Source of the DNA: a virus
IMG/VR virus record: IMGVR_UViG_3300028666_000033
Span: 1 to 64,000 of that record
DNA length: 64,000 nucleotides
Strand: one strand, 5' to 3'
In this document: piece after piece, positions 26,179-36,200 of the stretch
Layout of the letters: each line of letters starts with the position of its first letter
Position numbering within the stretch: position 1 is the stretch's first letter
Made by a program: the position numbers and the translations under genes
Notes under the pieces: generated by a model
What the model was told of the DNA's origin: nothing
The model's input: only the letters and a program-made list of their open reading frames with translations
The model's database searches: none

Positions 26179-29075
26179 TGGCCTTTTGTCCAGTTCTGTA
26201 GCATTGCAGCTACGGCATCGGCATTGGCCTGCGGGTCGGAGACACCCTGAATGGTAATGCTAATAGGTCCAAGATTATTGTTGTTCTGAGGTGCTTGCAC
26301 GTTACCACCTTGCAGGGGGGTGACATAAGCCGCACCGCCGCCGACGCGGTAAGAGCGTCCAGCGATATTGAGCGTTTCATCCTGACCTGCTTCGCTCATC
26401 ACGAAGCCCTGGCCTGCACTAAAATCACCGCCGCCAGCAAACTCCGAGAAAGTGGAATGGCCCGCATAACTTGTTCCGCCGCCAGTAGCACCGCCGCTAG
26501 CGCCTGTGAGAACATCCAACTCCTGTTGAAGGAGTGCCATCCGCGCATTGTAATTTTCCTGATAGAGCGTAAGTTCACGGTTCAGATTTACGCCAATCTG
26601 GGTCAGCTTGGCCTGTTCAGCCGTGTCCAGATCTTCCTGCTGGCGCTGCGCCCATGTGTTGAGGTCACGAGTTTTGCGATCCTCGTTGGTATTTTCCTGA
26701 TCAATGGCTCGATTGGCAGCCACCTGATCCGCTTCGACCTTGCGCTGCTCAGCCGTGATCTGCGCCGTCTCCTGATTCTTGATCGACGTGTTCAATGCAT
26801 CCTGCTGCTGCTGAAGATGCTGTTGAAGCAATGCTTCCTGATTGGAATAGGAATTAACCTCATCCTGTTCCTGCTGTTGGAGTTGGAGGTGAAGCTGAGC
26901 CAGTTTGTTATCATAACTGGTGTTTTCAGTCGCCTCTTTATCCTTTTCGGCCTGCTGATCCTGATACAGCTTCTCGAAGTTGCCATTGAGAACATCATCC
27001 TGCTCGGACTGCATCGCGTTCTGGCGAATACTAGCGAGAGTCTGTTCATGGGTCAGTTCATCGGAAACTTCGCTATCGTGCTCTTTAACAACCAGGTCTG
27101 ACATCTTCTGCTGCTCTTTGAGAAGATCGTCAGCCTGAGTATTGTGATTGTCTTGAATAAGTTTCGCGGAATCTTCCTGATATTTAGTCTGGTCGTCCGC
27201 AAGCTGATTTAAGTAAGCATTCCAGGCATCTTCATCCTTCTGAGAAGCGCTGGTGCGTATATCTGCGATCTTGTCAGCAGAAGCCTGAACAATATCTTCT
27301 TCTTTGCGAGTGCCATCCGTAACAATTTTTTGGAGATTGGCGCTGCCCTGATTTACTGCATCCTGATATGCCTGGTCAGCTTTCGTCTTGGCATCAGACA
27401 CTTGCTGCGTGTACTGATCTTCTGTCGATGTCAGTTGCTGGAGAACTGCCGTGCGCTCTTTGTCGGCCTCGGCAGCAGCCTTGCTAGCATCTGCAAGGTC
27501 TTGCTCATGCTGCGCCCAGTCATCTGCTGCCTGCCCCGCCGGGATAACAACATCGGTCAGGTGCTGTTGGGCATATCTGTTATCATCCAGCGCTTTGTTG
27601 TTAGCAGCAATGGCATCGGTGGTCGCTTTGGATGTGTCATTGATCTGGGCAAGTTGATCATGCTGCGCCTGAAGATTCGTCTGCTCTTCTTTAAGCTGTG
27701 CGAGTTTCCCCTGAGCCTGCTCAGCAGTAAGCCCATCCAATGACTGATTAATCTGCTCTTGATCCGCCAGCTTCTGAGCAGCTTGCGTATGATTGTAGAT
27801 GGCATCAGCGGCTTTGTTCGACCCACCCTGGATTGCCAGAAACGCATTAGTATCTGTTTCCTGCATCGCCTCAACACTGGTGTTGAGCTTATCCACAGCG
27901 TCCTGAGCATCCTTGTAGCCTTTAGTGCCTTTGGCTTGCGAGGCTGCACCGACTTCTTGTTCATTGCCAGCGACATCCTCAGCGTTACTGGCCTTCTGGA
28001 ATTCCTGTGCCTTAGCCTTGAGTTGATCCTCTGTGGTTCCAGGATCGGCATAGGGGCGAATAGCATCTTCTAGAAGTTTAGTTTGGCCGGCCTGAAGGTC
28101 TTTGACTTTCTGCTGATTATCAGAGATCGTCTGCTGGTTATCATTGAGGTCCTGAGTAGCCTGAGTAGTGTTTTCATGCGATATCTTAGCAAACTGATCT
28201 TCCTCAGTAACCTGACGTTCTAGCCCTGAAGCAGCCAGGTCTGCCTGTTCCTGCAAAGTATGCAGCACTGCAATAAGACCGATAATTGCAGTAGCAACCG
28301 CAGCCACAGGAAGGGCAACACCTGCGATGCCAGCCAGCGGCACTTCCATTGCAACCAGACCTTCAGTGAAGCCTGGGATCAGCCCACCAGTTTCAACCAG
28401 CTTGTCATTGAGACCAACAAAAGCATCCTGAACTTCCTGGATACCGCGCTGGATAAAGAGAACGTCTGCGCCACCGGTGAGCGGACCGGCCAACCCTGGC
28501 GCACCTGCTAATCTTGCCAGACCACCTGCGGCACGCGCACCTCGCCCGATAGCAAGAGGATTGCCAATACCGCCGCCGCCACCTTCACTATCATCTTCAG
28601 CGGGTCCAATGAGACCGCCTTCTGCACCATAGCCAATATCACCAGGTTGGGATAATCCAGGCGTGTAGGACCCAGTAGGTGAACTAGCTAACTGCTGCTG
28701 GACCGCAGCCTGCTGTTCAGCTTCAGCACGATAAGCATCTGCCAGCGCATTGATCTGGTCGATTTGCTTTTGCGTGGTGTCGATGGATTTGTTCTGCTCA
28801 TCATCAAATGTCTGCCATGCATCAGACTGAGCACGAAACGAATCAGCCAGTGAGTTGATCTGCTGCATTTCCTGATCAACCACGGCTTGAAGATCGTTGA
28901 CCGATTGAGCAACCTGATTGCTGCTCTGGTCAACGGCATCAGAAAAGGCTTTAGGCGCGGCTGAGGCACGCTGAAAGGCATCTGCAATCTGGTCCAGACT
29001 TGCAGCAGCCTGATCATCGCCTGTAACCTGAATCTGGATGCTTTCCAGAATCTGCCGTACAGTCTGATCTGCCAT
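26175..29075 (-). CDS. Tail tape measure protein
   Basis: 966 residues. Long coiled coils fill residues about 1-120 and 290-880, rich in Gln, Asp and Ala. A hydrophobic segment (GIAGVALPVAAVATAIIGLIA) lies around 250-280. This architecture and position, after the frameshifted chaperone, define tape measure proteins, which set tail length and enter the host membrane. At about 0.15 nm per residue the tail would be near 140 nm, typical of siphoviruses. Confidence 0.92.
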   Translation of the reverse strand: MADQTVRQILESIQIQVTGDDQAAASLDQIADAFQRASAAPKAFSDAVDQSSNQVAQSVNDLQAVVDQEMQQINSLADSFRAQSDAWQTFDDEQNKSIDTTQKQIDQINALADAYRAEAEQQAAVQQQLASSPTGSYTPGLSQPGDIGYGAEGGLIGPAEDDSEGGGGGIGNPLAIGRGARAAGGLARLAGAPGLAGPLTGGADVLFIQRGIQEVQDAFVGLNDKLVETGGLIPGFTEGLVAMEVPLAGIAGVALPVAAVATAIIGLIAVLHTLQEQADLAASGLERQVTEEDQFAKISHENTTQATQDLNDNQQTISDNQQKVKDLQAGQTKLLEDAIRPYADPGTTEDQLKAKAQEFQKASNAEDVAGNEQEVGAASQAKGTKGYKDAQDAVDKLNTSVEAMQETDTNAFLAIQGGSNKAADAIYNHTQAAQKLADQEQINQSLDGLTAEQAQGKLAQLKEEQTNLQAQHDQLAQINDTSKATTDAIAANNKALDDNRYAQQHLTDVVIPAGQAADDWAQHEQDLADASKAAAEADKERTAVLQQLTSTEDQYTQQVSDAKTKADQAYQDAVNQGSANLQKIVTDGTRKEEDIVQASADKIADIRTSASQKDEDAWNAYLNQLADDQTKYQEDSAKLIQDNHNTQADDLLKEQQKMSDLVVKEHDSEVSDELTHEQTLASIRQNAMQSEQDDVLNGNFEKLYQDQQAEKDKEATENTSYDNKLAQLHLQLQQQEQDEVNSYSNQEALLQQHLQQQQDALNTSIKNQETAQITAEQRKVEADQVAANRAIDQENTNEDRKTRDLNTWAQRQQEDLDTAEQAKLTQIGVNLNRELTLYQENYNARMALLQQELDVLTGASGGATGGGTSYAGHSTFSEFAGGGDFSAGQGFVMSEAGQDETLNIAGRSYRVGGGAAYVTPLQGGNVQAPQNNNNLGPISITIQGVSDPQANADAVAAMLQNWTKGQ

Positions 29076-29078
29076 TAA

Positions 29079-29411
29079 CTAAAACGCTCCCTTATAATCT
29101 GCCGCGCGTGGTCCCATCTCCTCAAGATCCTCGTCTTCAATGAGGCCATGAGCTTTCGACCACTTCCGATAGTTCACCTGTCTGTCCATCAGCATGATGT
29201 CATCCATCAATGCCTCGTCCTGATCTTCCAGACCACCTCTCCGAGGCCACATTTGAAAGCGGTCCAGGAAGAAATAGGCTAGCTTAACTTCATTCTCATC
29301 ACTGTGGAATTTGGCTTCAATGTCCACAGGTTCCGGCGCATCATCGCTCAGTGGCTCTGGGTTGAGGACCCCGCTTCCGACGTACCGCTTGACGATATTG
29401 CGGATACTATT
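29079..29411 (-). CDS. Tail assembly chaperone, frameshifted C-terminal part (gpT-like)
   Basis: Read in the -1 frame after the A AAA AAA site, the frame is open from AAT at 29411 to the stop at 29079, adding 110 residues to the first 114 of the upstream frame. The added part is acidic and helical (VKLAYFFLDRFQMWPRRGG). An internal GTG at 29327 exists, but the frame is open right back to the slip site. This is the gpGT-type fusion that recruits tail tube protein to the tape measure. Confidence 0.88.
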   Translation of the reverse strand, partial: NSIRNIVKRYVGSGVLNPEPLSDDAPEPVDIEAKFHSDENEVKLAYFFLDRFQMWPRRGGLEDQDEALMDDIMLMDRQVNYRKWSKAHGLIEDEDLEEMGPRAADYKGAF

Positions 29412-29752
29412 TTTTTTTCAGCGTCCACCGTTGAATAGCCGTTCAATGCTGGGACGCGCATTTCCAGTAGTTCGCACAACTTTTCATCAGTCTGTGCAAT
29501 GAATTTCAGGAATATTTCCAGCGTGGCGGCATCACCCGCAAAAGCAGTCATCTTCGCAAAATCGAAGTTTTCACACTTCACGATCTGCGTGATGAAGAAG
29601 CCAAAGATAGTGATATAGCGCTTATAGAAGGGGGTTTCATCCCCCGCTGGCTTCAGCGATACCCACACCTGCCGCCTCACCTGCCCGTCCAAAATGGTTG
29701 GACGGGCAAGTTCGATGCGGATGTCACCGTACTCGATGGTATCCGTTTGCAT
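29348..29752 (-). CDS. Tail assembly chaperone, zero-frame product (gpG-like)
   Basis: Start at 29752, one base after the stop of the tail tube gene. The 134-residue product begins MQTDTIEYGDIRIELARP and ends with a Ser-rich tail after the slip site (ISSSGTSEAGSS). It lies between tail tube and tape measure genes, as chaperone G does. Most ribosomes make this form, a minority shift to the longer one. Confidence 0.88.
   Translation of the reverse strand: MQTDTIEYGDIRIELARPTILDGQVRRQVWVSLKPAGDETPFYKRYITIFGFFITQIVKCENFDFAKMTAFAGDAATLEIFLKFIAQTDEKLCELLEMRVPALNGYSTVDAEKKIVSAISSSGTSEAGSSTQSH
29411..29417 (-). promoter_or_regulatory. Programmed -1 ribosomal frameshift site, A AAA AAA
   Basis: A run of nine A (29410-29418 on the minus strand). 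The zero frame reads GAA AAA AAA ATA, giving the heptamer A_AAA_AAA in proper phase. A slip of -1 enters the long downstream frame. A sequencing error in the A run would be the alternative, but tail chaperones commonly slip here. Confidence 0.88.
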
Positions 29753-29753
29753 C

Positions 29754-30620
29754 CTACAAAAACTCCACTTGGGCAATCAACCGCAGGCCAGCCGTTGGCA
29801 CAGACCCGAAGTCGAACTGGTAGTTCGTGCTCACCAGTGTCACCGTCGGTGTCACCAACACGCCATCCTTACGAGTGACGTTCGGATAGCCTGGGGCCAG
29901 CAAACCGCTGCCAGGGATCGCGCTCTGAGGCAGGTTGAACACCGAAGCAATGCCGTCGGCCTTCCAGCCGTAGTACATCGCCTTGTTCGGGCTGCTGAAC
30001 GGGAACTCAACACCATTGCTGGTCTTGAAATTCGAGGACGTGATCGCCAGACCGTTCGGCAATATGCTCGACGGGTTGCAGATCACATGGCGCTTCCAGT
30101 CGGTGATCTTCTTTTCCGCCATGCCGTCAGACGACATGGGGACTGCTTTCACCTTCGGGAAGAGAACGCCGTCCCAGTTACCCTGACCCTGGCTTGCCTG
30201 GTCCTTCGAGATTGACAGCCGCTGCATGAGCAGAGCGCCATCAATGTAGGCTGGCAGATAGGGCTGGATAACACCGAACGAAAGGTTGCCCTCAGCGACC
30301 ACGGCTGTGGTCTGCGTGAGTGCGTCCAGCGTGAGGTCGGAGACACTACCAACAATGTCGAAACTCGGCAGTGTTTGTTGTGGCTCAACGATCTGACCCT
30401 GAACCTGATCTTCGCCCGTGCCCAGAAGAACCAATGGTTCTATGGCCTTATAGGCTGCGGTTTTCACGCCGGACATGAAGTAACCGGCCTGCCCATTGTT
30501 GGGTCCAGGCACAAGCGTACCCGTTGCTCCGGCAAAGTATCCGTCCTGGTCGAGCGGAATGAACCATGCGATTCGGAATCCGCCCGACAGGACCTTGATA
30601 ACGTTGTCAATTGCTGGCAT
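29754..30620 (-). CDS. Major tail tube protein
   Basis: 288 residues, beta-rich with Gly/Pro turns, no TM or signal sequence. GGAGAGG precedes ATG. It is directly upstream of the chaperone pair, the standard place for the tail tube gene. The family is too diverse to name from motifs; size and position carry the call. Confidence 0.75.
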   Translation of the reverse strand: MPAIDNVIKVLSGGFRIAWFIPLDQDGYFAGATGTLVPGPNNGQAGYFMSGVKTAAYKAIEPLVLLGTGEDQVQGQIVEPQQTLPSFDIVGSVSDLTLDALTQTTAVVAEGNLSFGVIQPYLPAYIDGALLMQRLSISKDQASQGQGNWDGVLFPKVKAVPMSSDGMAEKKITDWKRHVICNPSSILPNGLAITSSNFKTSNGVEFPFSSPNKAMYYGWKADGIASVFNLPQSAIPGSGLLAPGYPNVTRKDGVLVTPTVTLVSTNYQFDFGSVPTAGLRLIAQVEFL

Positions 30621-31118
30621 TTAGTAGTCCCTCTCCGGGTTTGTCAGATAGAAACCCAGTGTCCATAAAAATTTCGCAGCGATGATGTCACCTGGCATCA
30701 GGGGAGTAGTTAATTCCAGTGACGCACCCAGAAAGTTATTGATCCGACCCGGTTTCGCGTCGGAGGTCAGCAACGGTCTGGACCGACCCATCGCCATTGT
30801 GTAAGGAATCCAGGTATACAGTTGTTCTTCCAGTGCGCCATCAAAGCCCTCGGTTCGCTTTCCGAGCTGTAGTTCAGTCACAATTGCTGTGACCTCAGCA
30901 TCTTCCCAGATACCGATGGGCTGTGGCTTGATAGTCGATATCCCGTTCAACCACTTGGGATAGATAGCCTCGGCTTCATAGCGCATAAAAGGCTTTGCTG
31001 CTGTCCCAAAGTTCTGACCGAGTATTTGCCCGACTGCCGTGGATATTTCCTGTTCAATGGCAACAAGATGATCCATCGCGTCCTGGACGTTGATATAGTT
31101 GAGCAGGGTGACGGTCAT
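30621..31118 (-). CDS. Tail completion / terminator-like protein
   Basis: Start set at 31118 (ATGA overlap); an ATG 12 bases upstream is possible. 165 residues, acidic N-terminal helix (INVQDAMDHLVAIEQE), then beta-rich. Position between the connector and tail tube genes fits a tail terminator or neck protein. Confidence 0.6.
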   Translation of the reverse strand: MTVTLLNYINVQDAMDHLVAIEQEISTAVGQILGQNFGTAAKPFMRYEAEAIYPKWLNGISTIKPQPIGIWEDAEVTAIVTELQLGKRTEGFDGALEEQLYTWIPYTMAMGRSRPLLTSDAKPGRINNFLGASLELTTPLMPGDIIAAKFLWTLGFYLTNPERDY

Positions 31119-32047
31119 ACCGCGCTCCATCCCCAGTCACGGGTCTGGTTAGTGATATTCAAGATCTCCGACGGTGCATCACTCGGATAGATCATCGTCT
31201 TGCCCTGCGACAGGTCGGTTTTTACTGCCTCGTAAGCCCCACGCCGTGAGTACCAGTATCCCAGCCATCGGTAGGCTGCCCGGTTGATCTCTGGCTGGAC
31301 CTGCCATGTGGATATCTTAGTTCCCGCAGGCCATGCCTGAGCGGTAGATCCGTTCTGCCCACGAAGAGCAGTGATCGTTAGCCCGACAGGATCTGTGGAG
31401 AGAACCATCATCCATTCAAACACAGCGGGAGTCGCCAGACTATCTCCGACCTGAATCATGTTTCCGGCAGACAGCGCTGGACTGTAGCCCCAGCTATTCA
31501 TGCCTGCCGGAGTCGAAACTGCAAACGTGATAATGTGGTTATCGATGTCACTCGTAATGGTTTGCAAGCTGTCTATCCAGCTTTGTGGGTAGTTCTGTCC
31601 GTAGCCCCAGTAGCCCGTGACTCGAATCTTTCGCAGAAACTGACCGGGGGCAATCCAGAAGTACGTGCCAAAACCAAAACCATACGACCAGCCATAGACC
31701 TGATTGCTGATAAGCTGCAACTGCATGTTTGGCGAGTCTTTCTGCACAAACACATAATCCACATCGAATACCAGCACATTGTCAAAGGCATCAATAACCT
31801 GAGTCGGATACAGGATGGGACGGCCCAGATCTAACTTGCGCTGAACGTCATCGATCCATGTGCCGAAAGCATCATAGCGATATTCCTGATAGTAAGGCAG
31901 ATAGCGCTGGCGTGTCATGACATTCAGACGCGATCCCAGATCGACCAGATTGTTGACAATCCAGTTGTCACCGGAATGATCGCTATCAGGCACTTTAGCC
32001 TCGTCACGAACCTGCGCCAGCGTACATAACCTGTCAGGAGGGAACAT
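31115..32047 (-). CDS. Head-tail connector-like protein
   Basis: 310 residues. The N-terminus (CTLAQVRDEAKVPD...WIVNNLVDLGSRLN) resembles the helical start of gp6-like connectors. The middle is aromatic and beta-rich (YGWSYGFGFGTYFWIAPG). The length exceeds simple connectors (about 100-200 aa), so an extra domain is likely. Position between capsid and tail genes supports it. Confidence 0.65.
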   Translation of the reverse strand: MFPPDRLCTLAQVRDEAKVPDSDHSGDNWIVNNLVDLGSRLNVMTRQRYLPYYQEYRYDAFGTWIDDVQRKLDLGRPILYPTQVIDAFDNVLVFDVDYVFVQKDSPNMQLQLISNQVYGWSYGFGFGTYFWIAPGQFLRKIRVTGYWGYGQNYPQSWIDSLQTITSDIDNHIITFAVSTPAGMNSWGYSPALSAGNMIQVGDSLATPAVFEWMMVLSTDPVGLTITALRGQNGSTAQAWPAGTKISTWQVQPEINRAAYRWLGYWYSRRGAYEAVKTDLSQGKTMIYPSDAPSEILNITNQTRDWGWSAV

Positions 32048-32049
32048 CG

Positions 32050-32373
32050 CTAATCCGTCTCCACAATCACAGTGACCGTCGCATCGGCTGAGCCATCCCG
32101 AATCATCAGAAGCGCAGCAGTATTTTCCCGACCAACGACCTCGAAGATCGGGAAATTATTCGTCGGCAGTCGCAACCCGGCAGTTGTTGTGGGTGGATTG
32201 GTCGTCACAGGGTGATCCCACGCCACGCGAAGGGCATTGGCTCCGACGCTGATAAAGACTCGGTCTGCTGCCGCAGCCACACCGGGATCAAATCCGAACG
32301 CCACCAGACTCAATGCCACTGTAGACACGGTGCCTGTGATGTGAACTGACTGCGAACTACCGTTAACTGCCAT
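32050..32373 (-). CDS. Small beta-sandwich-like virion protein
   Basis: 107 residues, Val/Ala/Thr-rich and beta-like throughout (VALSLVAFGFDPGVAAAADRVFIS is spread over positions 17-41). It has AGGCGGTG before ATG. In the head gene cluster, possibly decorating the capsid. No family recognised. Confidence 0.55.
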   Translation of the reverse strand: MAVNGSSQSVHITGTVSTVALSLVAFGFDPGVAAAADRVFISVGANALRVAWDHPVTTNPPTTTAGLRLPTNNFPIFEVVGRENTAALLMIRDGSADATVTVIVETD

Positions 32374-32383
32374 GCTGCACCGC

Positions 32384-32797
32384 CTACTTCAACACGTAGC
32401 GACAGGCCAGATAGGCCAACCCTACGGTTGGAGATCCGCCCATCGTGACGTACACGGGCTTCTGCGAACTGAACTTGGTGAACCACTTGTTGAGAGTGAT
32501 CCATGCTGTGCTGAACACCGGTCCTGCTGTACCCAGAACAGACTGGGCGTTCAGGAACGAGGTGGGCAGCGCCACGCTCTCACCCACGGACAGAGTTGCG
32601 CTACCATCGAAGATCGTCTGGACATCCAGATCGAAGCCGATGATCGTTGCGCCCTGTGGAAGGGTGAAGGCCAACTTGTTTGAACCCGTGGTCGGTGTCA
32701 ATTGGAAGTACTTGACACCGAGAGTGCCCCCCAACATCGGGGGGGCATAGCCGTCGCCATCACTGGCGTATACTGCGGGGAAAGGTCCATCTACCAT
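32384..32797 (-). CDS. Hypothetical virion protein, 137 aa
   Basis: Beta-rich with a central IIGFDLDVQTIFDGSATLS segment. Strong AAAGGGGGAACC before ATG. It lies in the row of three small genes after the capsid polyprotein, where decoration or cement proteins occur. Assignment rests on position. Confidence 0.55.
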   Translation of the reverse strand: MVDGPFPAVYASDGDGYAPPMLGGTLGVKYFQLTPTTGSNKLAFTLPQGATIIGFDLDVQTIFDGSATLSVGESVALPTSFLNAQSVLGTAGPVFSTAWITLNKWFTKFSSQKPVYVTMGGSPTVGLAYLACRYVLK

Positions 32798-32809
32798 GAG
32801 GTTCCCCCT

Positions 32810-33223
32810 TTATACGCTCAGTGAGGTGTAGGATTGAAGGTGCAGCTCGATGGCGTTGACCGTGACACTGACCGCACCAACTGGAGCCAGCGTGACGCTG
32901 AGATAGCGCATCAACTCATCGCGCTTCAGGCCGAACTGAACTTTGCCGCCAGCAGAGCCAACGACATTGGGAATGGTGTAACCGGGCACACCAGTCACAG
33001 GATTGAGAATGGCATCGGCTGGGACATTCACGAATGTCGTGTTGTCAGTAGCCATCACGGGCTGAATAGACAGCGTGCCAGTGCCGCCGCTTGGGACCTG
33101 AATGGCCATCAAGACTGGTCCAACTGCGTTCACCAGGTCCACGCCCGCAGGTGTGGTGCTGGACGTAACCGCACCGTTTTGCAGCCAGTTGATGCCAAGA
33201 GCATTATCTAAATACGTAAACAT
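32810..33223 (-). CDS. Hypothetical virion protein, possible capsid decoration
   Basis: 137 residues, beta-rich with many Val, Thr and Gly and a likely jelly-roll-like pattern (LSIQPVMATDNTTFVNVP). AAGGAG precedes ATG, signalling high translation as expected of an abundant virion protein. Directly downstream of the major capsid protein. Confidence 0.55.
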   Translation of the reverse strand: MFTYLDNALGINWLQNGAVTSSTTPAGVDLVNAVGPVLMAIQVPSGGTGTLSIQPVMATDNTTFVNVPADAILNPVTGVPGYTIPNVVGSAGGKVQFGLKRDELMRYLSVTLAPVGAVSVTVNAIELHLQSYTSLSV

Positions 33224-33235
33224 GCTTCATTCTCC

Positions 33236-36200
33236 TTAGTTGGTACCGGTGGTTACGCCGGAGATGGAGACGGGAAGAACGCCCTTCATGACGAAGAACG
33301 CCTGGGGGTACACGATTTTCACATCCGCGTACACATAGATCAGCAGGCCAGCCTGCAAGTTCCCAGCGAAGGTCTGGTCCAGACGCACCTCAACCTGATC
33401 GCTCAGGCCGATGTACATATACTGCCAGTCGCCACCAAAGACATAGGACGAGTTGGTGCTGGTCCCTTCAACGACATTGGTCGGAATCTGGTTGGAGATC
33501 GCATATGGCATCGCCATGATCTCACGCTCGGCTGCGGCACGCCACGCAGGACGCAGCAGAGGATTGCCCAGAGTGTCAGTCGCCAGCGTAAAGGCGCGGC
33601 TGATCTGGCTGTGGAGTGCGATACCGCGACGTGACCCGTCATCATAGGGCACGTTGGCATCGTCCAGCAAACCAAACGCCTGACCAATATCCGTGAACTG
33701 AGGAATACGCCCGTTCCCGCCCATGTCATAGGTCTGAGCCGATGGTGTGTTCAGGATACCGACGATTTCCATACCGCCGCCGGACACGAGCGCACCGCCC
33801 GTACCAAGCAAAGCAGCCTTGTCGATCTTCAAGGCAATCGACTTCGCCATCTGGTTGCGCAACTGCGACTCGGCTTGTGGAGTCATATTTGCTTCAACGT
33901 TGAAGGGGACCTTCACCAGGCTTGAGACACCGTGCGGGTACAACGTAACCGTGCGGTACCCAGGCTGGCTGTCAGAGACGGCCTGATTCTCACCAACCCA
34001 TTGCGCATCGGGCGCTGAGTTCATGATAGGAACGGTCAGGACGTTCGTGCCCTGCATGTCGATGTGCTCAGCCCCAAGCTGATAACAAACGACTTTGGCA
34101 CGCAGCGGGTCCAACACGACTGGAGAAATCTCCTGGTGCAGGATATAACCACCGTTTGGACCCGAAGCGGAGGACATTGCCTTTTCCGCGCCGATCACAA
34201 AACGAGGACGTTCCATCCGCGCGATGCGCTTCAGGTCGGCATACACACCAGCCAGAGGCGTTTTGGTGATGCCAGTGTTTTGATTGATGCCCTTCTGGGC
34301 GATTGAACCAGTCATATATGGCCCCACTGACTTTGAACCACCGCCGCTTGATAAGTGACGGCTAAGGACGGAATAGTTGTACGGTGCTGGATCGCTCATC
34401 GTCGCGGTAGGAACATCGTCCTTTTCGCTTGACATCGCAGCGCTGTACAGGTTGTTGAGGTGGCTGGTCACATCTTCGGCCTTGCTATCTTCGGGCATAC
34501 CAAGTGCCTTGATCAGATCCGGGTGAGCTTTGCCTTCGGTATTAATCGCTGCAATGTGGTTGTCCATTGCACCGCGTACCGCAGTAGGCTCCGGTTCACA
34601 GCCATACATCTGTGCCAGGGCGTGCAGGGTTGATTCGGGCTGCTCGTCGGCATCGAAGTCGTCATTTGCATCATTGACTTCTTCGAGACCGTCCTTTGCA
34701 GCGTCTTCCTTCTGCTCTTCCTGGTCTTCCTTCTCGTCTTCTTTATCCATTTTTCCCTCTCTTATTTCTGCTTTTGTGGCTTCCTCAAGCGTGTCAGTCG
34801 CCTCCCGCTCCTGCATCACACTCTTCAAAGCCAGTTCCAAACTCTTGGCGGCAAGCACGGGGCCAAGTCCCGGTTCGGCAGGGGTGCGAGTAAGGCTGCA
34901 TCCCGCTAACGGCCACAATCCCAGATGTCCGTCAGCGGGGTCATACCCCTGCTGCGCATAATGGGAAAGGCTGTCACTAGAGTAGGCAAACACACCGTTC
35001 GCTGCGTCTTTCGCAGTGCGGACGTAAAGTGGATGGTCGGTGTGGAGAGCGTGCTCTCCCCAGATTCCCCGTGGGTACACCTTTACCAGGGTGCGTTGCC
35101 CAATAGGGTCCCCGCCGTAATCGGGGTTTTTGCCGTGTTCCATCCACAGAGGCGCGTTCGGGTAGTAATCCGCAAACGTTTTGGTCATGTCATCAAAAAA
35201 GGTATCCTGCAAATCGAGATTTTCAGGATCCGTGAAAAGCATCATCCAGCCCTCAACCGAGGTCGGTAGACCATCGACTGCCTTCGAGCCAATCATTGAG
35301 GCACGGTTGCAAGCACCCTGCGCTGCCAGCGTAGCCTTAACGTCATCCCCGGTTTCTTGCATCACCTGATCGTAGACTTTTGCCCACAGGCTAAAGTCTT
35401 TCTCGCTCAGATCGGATGGCATTTTGCCAGACAGATAAGCCGCAACCTTTGCCTTATCCTCTTTGGACAGGCCAAGTTCAGCCGCGCGTGCCCGAATGCG
35501 GGAACGAACTGTTGGCTTGTCAGCATCGGGAATGTCGGCACGATTACCGTGCGGAGGGTTAGGTCCCATCGCTGCGGCTGCCAGCAACACATGTCGAGCG
35601 TCTGGCATCGGCAGTTTCCACGAAGATGGTGTGTCCTTATCGGGCACATAACCATACGTGTCAGGATTGGCATCCTTGCCTGCTGCTTCTTCCTCTGGCG
35701 CTTCACCGTAGAAGTAGGCATTGAAGTCTTCTGAGCCACGAGGATGATGAGCCTTTTCGCCTGCCACTTCATCGACTGCTGTTTCAGTCTCAGCAGGCGC
35801 ATCGGAGATCTCTTCGATCACTTCCTCATCTGGCTCAGACTTGGTAGCAACGGGCACTTCCCCGTGCGCATGGGCAATGGCTTCTTCGCGTGTGGCGTAG
35901 CCTTCTTCAGGAGAACGCACACCGGAAGTCATGTCCAGAACGCGGTATTTACCGTCGGTCTTGCTCTTTACAATTTTCACTGTCAAGGACTTCTTTCCTT
36001 TCCCGCCGGATAGCGGAATGGTGTAATCCCCTGCCTCTCCATAGGATTCCCAGAGACTGTCAAAGGTCACAGGGACAGGTTGGAGTGGGATTGTCGGGGT
36101 AGGCATCTCTTTATCGATATAGGCCAACGTCATATGCGGCGTGTAGCCATGAGTCTCCAGCGGATCGGCATCCGCACCTTTCAGGAAAGCAACCAGTGCC

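Noticed and set aside
26295-27101. Long plus-strand frame opposite the tape measure gene
   Set aside because: Antisense shadow of a biased coiled-coil coding sequence; no start signal and product has no motif.
26175-29075. Repeat array or CRISPR-like structure in Gln-rich coding DNA
   Set aside because: Similar CAG/CTG-rich words come from coiled-coil codon bias in the tape measure gene; no regular repeat-spacer pattern exists anywhere in the window.
29079-29327. Independent 82-aa gene after the tail chaperone
   Set aside because: The frame is open back to the A AAA AAA slip site, so it is better read as the frameshifted end of the chaperone.
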